IMG/VR virus record: IMGVR_UViG_3300042559_002530
Span: 1-37,763 of that record
Origin: a virus
DNA: 37,763 nucleotides
Reading direction: 5' to 3' (one strand)
Part shown: in pieces, positions 9,108 through 16,100 of the stretch
Layout of the letters: every line of letters starts with the position of its first letter
Position numbering within the stretch: position 1 is the stretch's first letter
The notes under the pieces: model-generated
Seen by the model: the letters and a program-made list of their open reading frames with translations, nothing else
Told to the model about the DNA's origin: nothing
The model's database searches: none
Program-made: the position numbers and the translations under genes

Positions 9108-10094
9108 TTGAGAATTAATATTAAAGATGTATTTGGTCACTCTCTTAAAGAAATAAATAAAGATATATTTGACTTTTTAAGTAAATACTACACTATAAAT
9201 TCAGTTAGATGTGATGTTTTACTACAACATTACTTAAAGAAAGTTCCTCATAGAGATAGATACAAAAAGTGTATTCTGATACAACCTGTGGATGGTACTA
9301 AGTTTTATAGAAATACCATAGACGCGTTTAATACCTATGATTTAATTATAACTCCTTCTACCAATTGTGAGAGAATATTAATTGAAAATGGAGTTATATC
9401 TCCAATTTCTATAATACCAAACTATTACTACACAGATTTATTAGATTCTGATAATACTTATTTTAGTGATAAGTTTACAGATAAAAAATATACATTTTAT
9501 TCAGAGACAACCGGAATACCTAGAAAGAATGTTATAAATATTATAAAACATTTTAATAAAACATTCACCAATAATGATAATGTTAGATTAGTTATTAAAA
9601 TTTCTGAAGGTAAGTATCGTAATGATGTTGAGAGTTTAATAGAAAAAAATGAAAACTCACCAGAGATTGTAATAATAAGAGATTTTTTATCAATTGAAGA
9701 ATTAATGTCAATTAGAAAAGGAATTGATTGTTATATTTGTTTATCATATATGGAAGGATTTTGTATACCACTTTTATACGCAGCCGTTCTTAAAAAAGAT
9801 ATTATTTGCTTCAACTCTAAAATAAGTGGATATATGGATTTTATTAATCCTAGTAATGCTTGTCTTATTGAAACCTTTCCAATACAAATAGAACAAAGTT
9901 TTGATAGTGTTTTAATCTATTCAAAGGAATCAGAATGGGAGGATATAGATTATAAAGATTATAGGGCAGCTTTAAAAGCTACCTATAATGGAGATTATAA
10001 ATTTGATAAAAATCAAGATTATTCCAAATTTTCAATTGAAAATGTTATGAATGAATACTTATTAGAGATGAAAATTATAGAAAGACTAATTTAA
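9108..10094 (+). CDS. GT-B type glycosyltransferase (GT4-like), 328 aa, TTG start
   Basis: The C-terminal half carries the nucleotide-sugar binding landmarks of GT4-type enzymes: T-P-S-T-N-C-E-R-I-L near residues 82-91, a beta strand and helix before I-R-D-F-L-S-I-E-E-L (~190-199), then M-E-G-F-C-I-P-L-L-Y (215-224) followed by A-A-V-L-K-K-D. In the family the last motif is E-x7-E; here the first Glu (E216) is present but the second is Tyr224. No ATG precedes the conserved part, so TTG at 9108 is the likely start. The gene follows the fibre operon and abuts a minus-strand gene stop to stop. The acceptor could be a phage protein, DNA or a host surface glycan. The adjacent sulfation genes make a shared sugar target attractive but unproven. 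Confidence 0.72.
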   Translation: MRINIKDVFGHSLKEINKDIFDFLSKYYTINSVRCDVLLQHYLKKVPHRDRYKKCILIQPVDGTKFYRNTIDAFNTYDLIITPSTNCERILIENGVISPISIIPNYYYTDLLDSDNTYFSDKFTDKKYTFYSETTGIPRKNVINIIKHFNKTFTNNDNVRLVIKISEGKYRNDVESLIEKNENSPEIVIIRDFLSIEELMSIRKGIDCYICLSYMEGFCIPLLYAAVLKKDIICFNSKISGYMDFINPSNACLIETFPIQIEQSFDSVLIYSKESEWEDIDYKDYRAALKATYNGDYKFDKNQDYSKFSIENVMNEYLLEMKIIERLI

Positions 10095-10313
10095 TTAGTT
10101 ATTATTATAAATTTCCAAAAGTCTATTTTGTACATCTGTATCAGTCCATTGACCAATAGCTGTATAAGCAACATCGCCTTCCCATAAAGTAATTTTACCA
10201 CTAAATTCTTTTACGTGAGCTGTAACTTTCTTCTTTTCATTGTTATCAACTACTCTTTTTACGGTTACTTTAGTAATTGCTGGGTTTTTAGGATTATTAA
10301 AATTAACTACCAT
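10095..10313 (-). CDS. Small hypothetical protein (72 aa)
   Basis: Last gene of the minus-strand accessory operon; its stop codon abuts the stop of the convergent glycosyltransferase gene. The product is Lys/Val/Asn-rich and probably all-beta, with alternating strands (T-K-V-T-V-K-R-V-V, K-V-T-A-H-V-K-E-F, I-T-L-W-E-G-D-V-A-Y) and a short C-terminal helix. I do not recognise the family. A TATATA-type element lies just upstream, so it may also be transcribed on its own. Confidence 0.65.
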   Translation of the reverse strand: MVVNFNNPKNPAITKVTVKRVVDNNEKKKVTAHVKEFSGKITLWEGDVAYTAIGQWTDTDVQNRLLEIYNNN

Positions 10314-10325
10314 CTTTTTATTTTT

Positions 10326-10339
10326 CTTTTATATATTAA
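10326..10339 (-). promoter_or_regulatory. Candidate TTAATATATAAAAG promoter element
   Basis: Read on the minus strand, TTAATATATAAAAG stands 13 bp before the start codon at 10313. Similar T-T-A-A-T-A-T-A-T-A-A elements precede several other genes in the window (for example 13113-13131 and 25366-25376). The function is inferred from that recurrence only. Confidence 0.35.
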
Positions 10340-10348
10340 TTTTTAAAA

Positions 10349-11023
10349 TTAATTATTTTCAAATTTATAGTCAAATCTTTCTAAATAGTCTTTCATTACT
10401 TCTTCAACAAACTCTCTAGTTTCTGAGTCATACATTGTTGAATAGTGAACTGAATCATCTCTTCTTTTTGACTTTTTATAATAACCAAGAGATCTTTGAG
10501 ATGGTGGCATTTCTAACTTAGAGATTAAACCATTTATATCATTTTCTAAATTTTCATATCTAATTGCCTCATCAATTATAAAATTTCCATCAATAAACAT
10601 AAATCTATTGTGTTTATCTGTTAGTTCAACTAGTATGTTAGTTGTCATTATAAATTCTTTGAAAGTTAGGATTGCTCCTTTACTATAAACATCATAAAAT
10701 GGTTTGAAAAAGTAGTTACTTACTAACATATCAAATGGGTTTCTGACATTTATCACTTTAGTATAGTTGTCAAATATCTCACTACCTAATGATTCTCTTA
10801 GTACACCAGCTTTCATGTGGTTCCAATATTCACCATAAGCTGTTGTTGATGTTCCCTTTTTACCTCTTTTACCTATTATACCTTCTTCGGTTGCAATTGC
10901 TTCTCTCTTATGATCTTCCGTTATATTGGATATACAATATTGTTCTAAAAATACCTCAGTACTTGTACCAGCTGTTTTTAATGATTTTATAAAAATAAAT
11001 TTATATAGATGTGATACTAACAT
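10349..11023 (-). CDS. PAPS-dependent sulfotransferase family protein (224 aa)
   Basis: The N terminus has F-I-F-I-K-S-L-K-T-A-G-T-S (residues 9-21), matching the 5'-phosphosulfate binding loop of the K-T-A-G-T-S group of sulfotransferases. Residues 89-104 (K-V-I-N-V-R-N-P-F-D-M-L-V-S-N-Y) match the 3'-phosphate binding motif R-N-P-x-D-x-x-x-S-x-Y. A conserved-looking N-H-M lies between them (68-70). Such enzymes transfer sulfate from PAPS to a hydroxyl, often on a carbohydrate. The gene is 3 bp downstream of the DUF2061-like gene and two genes from an APS kinase that could make PAPS, which strongly supports the call. No signal peptide or membrane segment is seen, so it should act in the host cytoplasm. 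Acceptor unknown. Confidence 0.8.
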   Translation of the reverse strand: MLVSHLYKFIFIKSLKTAGTSTEVFLEQYCISNITEDHKREAIATEEGIIGKRGKKGTSTTAYGEYWNHMKAGVLRESLGSEIFDNYTKVINVRNPFDMLVSNYFFKPFYDVYSKGAILTFKEFIMTTNILVELTDKHNRFMFIDGNFIIDEAIRYENLENDINGLISKLEMPPSQRSLGYYKKSKRRDDSVHYSTMYDSETREFVEEVMKDYLERFDYKFENN

Positions 11024-11026
11024 TTT

Positions 11027-11452
11027 TTATTTTATTTTTATAAACCTGAACCAAAATCTTTCATGTAAAAAGTAAATTAATGGTTTTATTAATAATTCAC
11101 TCATTCCTAATAAAGATGACATCTCTATTGACAAACCAAAGCAATAAGCACCAATTACAGTAACTGATGTTCCAAGTATTCTATATGATAAGGTTTTAAG
11201 TATGTGTCTTTTTGTTGAGTTGTCTACTTCATTTATATAAGCTACTCCATTTTCAATTTTTAGAACTCCTACACATGTAACATGATATTTCCATCCAAGT
11301 TTCTCAATAAAATCTTTTGTTGTTATTACTTTTGATTTTATAAATATATTAGATACTAATATTTCTTCATCTCCACATATTAATCTCCAAGTATCTTTAT
11401 CTGAAGTTGATTTTGTGTTGTATCTTATCTGATAAGTTTTTTCTTTACTCAT
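11027..11452 (-). CDS. DUF2061-like membrane protein with an extra N-terminal domain (141 aa)
   Basis: Residues ~79-137 look like the DUF2061 family of small predicted membrane proteins: K-R-H-I-L-K-T-L-S-Y-R, a hydrophobic segment (I-L-G-T-S-V-T-V-I-G-A-Y), then K-P-L-I-Y-F-L-H-E-R-F-W. Residues ~5-72 form a separate soluble domain (Y-Q-I-R-Y-N-T-K-S, W-K-Y-H-V-T-C-V-G-V-L) that I do not recognise. The start overlaps the end of the APS kinase gene by 8 bp, so translation is likely coupled. From memory, DUF2061 genes occur near sulfate-activation genes in some bacteria. A membrane role in the sulfation pathway is inferred from this neighbourhood. Confidence 0.68.
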   Translation of the reverse strand: MSKEKTYQIRYNTKSTSDKDTWRLICGDEEILVSNIFIKSKVITTKDFIEKLGWKYHVTCVGVLKIENGVAYINEVDNSTKRHILKTLSYRILGTSVTVIGAYCFGLSIEMSSLLGMSELLIKPLIYFLHERFWFRFIKIK

Positions 11453-12344
11453 TTAGTAGATATTTTTTTATATCTTCTTGGATTGACTCATCAACCATTA
11501 ATTTCCAACTATCATCTCCTTCTTTTATACAATCTCTTACCTTTGTTGCTGATATGTTGCCTATGTTATCTGGTGGTGTAAACTCATTTATTTCATATCC
11601 AACACCTCTTCCATAATTAACTGACTCTATATCTGGTATTATTATAACTTCAACATCATCACCTTTTGATGAGTGATACTTTCTTATCATATCAACCGTT
11701 TGTTGAGTTGTGAATGGATTTTTATCATCTGGTTCAATATCTCTAATCATTATTAAAGCTCCTACTCCAGATTTTAATTTTTGCTCAATCAGTTGAATAT
11801 GTCCATTATGATATGGTTGATATCTTCCAATGAAAATAGCTCTTTTTTTATCTTTATTATTGGTTGGTAGTCCACCATGATTTGACTTAGACCAAGGTAA
11901 ATCTAACTTATCTATAAGTCTTTTGATTGTAACCTCTGGTTCTTCATCTGTAGTGTTAATGTCTATGTAGTCTTCTACAGGAGATTCATATTCATCTGAG
12001 TGAAATTTCTCACGACCTCTTATATCAGTCGTGTGTACATATATTTCTACAACTTTTGTTCTCGATTTTAATTCTTCTCTTAGTTCTCTATATGGAGCTA
12101 CTAAAGACACAACAACATCATTTCCTTTGTTTTGTATGTATTGTGCGATACTTTGAGCTCTTTTGATATTCTCATATCTACCTTCCTTTGAGTAGTTTTG
12201 ATTGTTAGTTAAGCTTCTTAAATCATCACCATCTACGTGAAATACTTTTTTGTTGTATTTTTCTTCTAGGTATTTGATAAGTAAGTTTGAAAGTACTGTC
12301 TTTCCGTGTCCGGGTTGTCCGGTAAACCAATATATTGTATCCAT
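11445..12344 (-). CDS. Fusion: APS kinase (CysC-like) + NMNAT-like nucleotidyltransferase (299 aa)
   Basis: Residues 1-~155 match adenylylsulfate kinase, which phosphorylates APS to PAPS: P-loop G-Q-P-G-H-G-K-T (9-16), H-V-D-G-D-D-L-R (36-43), G-R-Y-E-N-I-K-R (55-62), and V-V-V-S-L-V-A-P-Y-R (77-86). Residues ~168-299 are a second enzyme fold: G-R-Y-Q-P-Y-H-N-G-H (173-182) is the (H/T)xGH signature of the nucleotidyltransferase superfamily in the form typical of NadM/NadR NMN adenylyltransferases, and I-S-A-T-K-V-R (264-270) is the matching C-terminal motif. Thus the protein may serve both PAPS and NAD synthesis. Alternatively the second domain may have another adenylyl-transfer role. It heads an operon ending in a sulfotransferase. 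No classical ATP sulfurylase motif is seen. Confidence 0.82.
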   Translation of the reverse strand: MDTIYWFTGQPGHGKTVLSNLLIKYLEEKYNKKVFHVDGDDLRSLTNNQNYSKEGRYENIKRAQSIAQYIQNKGNDVVVSLVAPYRELREELKSRTKVVEIYVHTTDIRGREKFHSDEYESPVEDYIDINTTDEEPEVTIKRLIDKLDLPWSKSNHGGLPTNNKDKKRAIFIGRYQPYHNGHIQLIEQKLKSGVGALIMIRDIEPDDKNPFTTQQTVDMIRKYHSSKGDDVEVIIIPDIESVNYGRGVGYEINEFTPPDNIGNISATKVRDCIKEGDDSWKLMVDESIQEDIKKYLLNE

Positions 12345-12360
12345 ATAATTATATATTGAA
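12345..12360 (-). promoter_or_regulatory. Candidate TTCAATATATAAT promoter element before the APS kinase fusion
   Basis: Directly upstream of the ATG at 12344 the minus strand reads TTCAATATATAATTAT, matching the recurrent T-A-A-T-A-T-A-T-A-A element. It is so close to the start that it would give a very short leader, so it may instead be AT-rich leader sequence. Confidence 0.25.
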
Positions 12361-12365
12361 TATAA

Positions 12366-12647
12366 TTACTTACCTGATAAAAAATCGAGTATTTTGTTTA
12401 AATTTTCACGATTAAATCCTTCTGGTAGTGGCTTACCACCTGATTTTAGATAGTCACCATATACATTATTATATTCGTCTATGGTGTATATTTTATTATC
12501 TATATCTGATTGAATAACATTGGTGTCATGGAAAGTAACAGTCTTATTTTGAAGACCTGTTTCTCCATAAGCCGGACCAATTGGTCCTACTAACTCAGTA
12601 CCTGATACTTCTTCGTTTATAAATTTTCTAAAACTTTTAATCTTCAT
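12366..12647 (-). CDS. Small protein with capsid-targeting-like N terminus (93 aa)
   Basis: I chose the ATG at 12647, not 12689, because the product then begins M-K-I-K-S-F-R-K-F-I-N-E-E, the tag shared by other proteins in this window (25381, 26785, 35875 starts). The tag has I-N-E, which fits the L/I-x-E rule for T4 gp21 cleavage. The rest is Gly/Pro-rich (E-L-V-G-P-I-G-P-A-Y-G) and then acidic and polar, with no recognisable domain. It overlaps the upstream gene by 11 bp. It may be a minor head or packaged protein; that idea rests on the tag only. Confidence 0.65.
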   Translation of the reverse strand: MKIKSFRKFINEEVSGTELVGPIGPAYGETGLQNKTVTFHDTNVIQSDIDNKIYTIDEYNNVYGDYLKSGGKPLPEGFNRENLNKILDFLSGK

Positions 12648-13095
12648 TCTCAGTAGGTATTTTTTCGAAGTATTCATCTTGTTCTTCAATTGAATATTGG
12701 TCCTTCTTTATGTTATATATTAAATTATAAAGGAACTTATCATGAAGATTGTGTTTTTCACCACCTTTTAAAGTTAATGAGCAAGTTTCTTGTTCAAAAT
12801 TGTTCACAATTCCTATAATTTCAAGACCTATCTTACCATTTCTGTCGTGTAGGTCACATATTATCTTTTTACCAACTTCTAATATCTCAGTTATCTTTTT
12901 AAAAGCTGAGTTTTTTGAAAGATATAAATAGTCTTTCATTAAGACTTCTTGGGTTGAGTTGTATAACTCAATAAATCCCTTTTCCCTTGGTGTTAGAGTT
13001 TTCTTTTTTAAGACTTTCTCTAAAATTTTGTCTAATTCCATCTCTTTAACTGATTTGTTAAATAAATAATGTTCTATTAATCTTTTAATTTTCAT
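12637..13095 (-). CDS. Hypothetical protein (152 aa), first gene of the minus-strand accessory operon
   Basis: Starts M-K-I-K-R-L-I-E-H-Y-L-F-N-K, which only loosely resembles the tag seen on other proteins. Residues ~20-48 (L-D-K-I-L-E-K-V, L-T-P-R-E-K-G-F-I) look like a short helical segment seen in many Bacteroidota proteins, of the form L-D-x-I-L-x-K...L-T-x-x-E-x-x-F. Residues ~85-130 are probably beta-rich (K-I-G-L-E-I-I-G-I-V-N-N-F, C-S-L-T-L-K-G-G-E-K-H-N), and the end is acidic. Function not recognised. It is divergent from the tape measure gene, with 83 bp between the two start codons. Confidence 0.7.
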   Translation of the reverse strand: MKIKRLIEHYLFNKSVKEMELDKILEKVLKKKTLTPREKGFIELYNSTQEVLMKDYLYLSKNSAFKKITEILEVGKKIICDLHDRNGKIGLEIIGIVNNFEQETCSLTLKGGEKHNLHDKFLYNLIYNIKKDQYSIEEQDEYFEKIPTENED

Positions 13096-13112
13096 AATAT
13101 CACCGATGATTT

Positions 13113-13131
13113 CTTATAGTTATATATTAAG
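13113..13131 (-). promoter_or_regulatory. Candidate promoter CTTAATATATAACTATAAG
   Basis: On the minus strand this lies 18 bp before the start codon at 13095 and is the leftward element of the divergent gap. It fits the recurrent T-T-A-A-T-A-T-A-T-A-A pattern. Confidence 0.35.
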
Positions 13132-13145
13132 AAGAATAATCATAT

Positions 13146-13160
13146 TTTATATATACATTG
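13146..13160 (+). promoter_or_regulatory. Candidate promoter TTTATATATACATTG before the tape measure gene
   Basis: Contains the same 13-mer TTTATATATACAT found at 1374-1386 before the giant fibre, here 18 bp upstream of the start codon, in a divergent intergenic gap where a rightward promoter is expected. Confidence 0.45.
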
Positions 13161-13178
13161 TAAAATTTATATTTCTAA

Positions 13179-16100
13179 ATGGATAAGAAGTTACTGGATT
13201 CTTTAAATAATTTATCAATTGCCCTGCAAGATATTTCAGACTCTCTTAAGAGTAAGAGTGAGGCTTCATCTGCTACTGCTAAAGCGATGAAAGGTGGTAA
13301 TTTTATAAAAGAAATAAAAGAGATTAACGCTGGTGTAAAGCAATTACAAAAAGATAGTAAACAAATACTTGCTAATCAACAAACTATAATGAAGATGGGT
13401 AAAAGCAAGAGTAAAGGTGCTGATGCTGCTGAAGGACTTGGTAAAGACAAGCAAAAACAAAAAAACTTCAAAGAAGGAATTGGAGTTATTTTATTGTTAG
13501 CTGTTGCTGTTTTAGCTTTAGGTATCGCCTTCAATCTTGTTGGTAAAGTTAATTTCTTATCCGTTATTGCCTTATCTATAGCTCTTCCTTTATTAGCTAT
13601 AGGTTTTGCTAAAGTTCATACCGTATTAAAACAAGTTGGGTTTGATGCTAAGAAAGATTCTAAGAATTTTATTATAGCTATTACAGCTATTTCACTTGGT
13701 ATAACAATCTCTTCTTGGATATTGTCAATGGTTACTCCAGTTACATTTACTAAAATGTTTACTATAATATTAATAAGTGTTGGATTCTCTGCTTTATCAC
13801 CGGCTATATATAAATTGATACGAGCATTTAAGGGTATGTCATTCCTGGAAGTTGTTAAAAGTGTTTTATTCTTACCTATGATATTACCCGCGATTGCTTT
13901 AGGTATCGCCTTTGCATCTTGGGCTTTTCAGTTAGTTAAACCTGTTGGATTTAGTCAGATGTTTACAACTATATTTATAGCTTTGGCTTTCACCGTTATA
14001 TCATTTGGTATAAGAAAATTATTACAAGCATTTAAAGGGATTGGAATGGCAGCTTTATCAAAGTCTGTTATATTCTTGCCTTTGATATTACCTGCTATCG
14101 CTTTGGGTATTGCTTTATCATCTTACGCCTTACAATTAGTTAGACCAATTAGTCTTGGTCAGTTCTTTACAACTATATTTATTGCATTGGCATTTACTAT
14201 AATTGCCTTTGGAATTAGAAAATTAATGACAGCTTTCAAGGGGTTGACTCCGGTTGAAATGTTAGTTGCTGCTATTGGAATACCTATTATACTTGTTGCT
14301 ATCTCATATGCTATTGCTCTTTCATCACATGCTTTTTCTATGATTAAGCCAATAGGATTCTCTCAGTTTTTAACAGCTCTTGGTATTGCTATTGTATTTA
14401 TTGTTATTTCTTTTGCGGCTAAATTTATAATAAAAGCAGTTTCTAAAATGAAGATGCAAGATGTTTTTAAATTACCTCTTTTCTTTGTTGCGATTTCTAT
14501 AGCTATAATGTTATCTTCTCATATTCTTAGTAAGACTAAGACAATACCATTTATGACAATGTTGAAGATTGCAATATACTCGGTGGTATTGGCGATTGCT
14601 GTTATTGCGATAGGGGTAGCTATGTTCGCTCTTAGTAAGTTGAAAGTTAGTGTTAAAGATGCTATTATGGGAGCATTGTTAATTGTTATTATATCAGTTG
14701 CTATAATGGTTTCATCTCATATACTAGCAATGGGTAATTATAAAAAATATCCAGATTGGAAATGGGCATTAGGAGTTGGTTTATCACTATTGGCATTTAT
14801 TCCAGCAATGCTTGTTTTAGGTAGTATCGCTATGTCTGGGTTTGGCGCGTTGGCCATCTTGGCGGGTGGGGCTATGGTTCTGGTTGTTGCCTTAGCAATT
14901 GTTGCAACTTCACATATTCTAGCGATGGGTAAATATAACAAGTATCCACCTATTAAATGGACACTTGGTACTGTGGCTGCTATGGTTCCTTTTGCTCTTA
15001 TGGCGGTGGTCTTGGGTGGGATAGCAATGACTGGTATCGGATTAATAGCATTTGCATTGGGTGTTCCTTTGGTACTTGCTGTTGCAGAAACTATTGTTGA
15101 GACCTCTAAAATACTATCAAAAGGTAAATATGATAATAAAGGAATGCTTGGATGGACGGTCGCTACTGTATTATTATTTTCAACTTTTGCTCCACTTATT
15201 CTTGTATTAGGTGCAATTGGTATGGCGGCAGCTGTTATAAGTTTTTTCACCGGTTCAGACCCGTTTGAACAAGGAAGGAGTATGTTAGCTTCTATTGCTT
15301 GGTCAATAGTTGAAGTATCTAGTATCTTAGCTTTTGGTAAATATACGGGCGGACCAACTAAAGCATGGGCTGAAGGAGTTGCTATCGCGATTGGTGCATT
15401 TGGTCAAGTTTATCAGATGTTGGTGATGAGTTCTGTAATGGAGGCATTTGGTGGAGGTGGTGTGGGTCCTGATGACTTTGCTAGAGCTATCAAAGTTGTT
15501 TCTCGTGGTATTGTTGATGCTGCTGGATTCTTTGCTAAGAATAAAGCAGTATTTAAGAATGGTCCTCCAAAAGCATGGGCCGAAGGAGTCGGTTTAGCTA
15601 TTGGTGCTTTTGCTCCTGTTTATAAGATGTTAGTTGACTTCCCGTTTAGTGGAGGTAAAAAAATGAGCGCTGCTATAATAACTATATCTAAAGGTATTAT
15701 AGATGCTGCTAAAATATTCGCCGCTAATAAAGCCACATTTGATGAGGGTTATCCTTCTAAGAAGTGGGGAGAAGGAGTTGGTGCTGCTCTTAACGCTTTT
15801 GCTCCTGTTTTCAAATCATTAAGTGAGGATACTGGTTGGTTTACATCTGGTACTGAGGTAGTTGATAATATGTCATATGGTGTTAGAACTTTAGCTTACT
15901 CATTGACAGACGCCGCATTTGCTTTTAATACTATTGGTGCTGATGCTTGGAAAGCATATCCTAGTCAGGCTTGGGCCAACGGTGTTAAATTATCTATAGT
16001 AGGATTTATGGATATTTTTGGTGAAATTGAAGAAAGAGGATTTAATGTTGCCATATTTTCGATGTATTCTAAGATTCTTGAAGGAGGTATTAAGTCTATA

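Noticed and set aside
11445-12344. C-terminal domain considered as a true ATP sulfurylase
   Set aside because: The visible signature G-R-Y-Q-P-Y-H-N-G-H and I-S-A-T-K-V-R is of the NMN adenylyltransferase kind; the Q-x-R-N-P-x-H motif of ATP sulfurylase is not seen.
14738-15250. 170-residue minus-strand open frame inside the tape measure gene
   Set aside because: It is antisense to a repetitive hydrophobic coding region, has low-complexity Ala/Ile/Thr content and has no promoter or neighbours on that strand.
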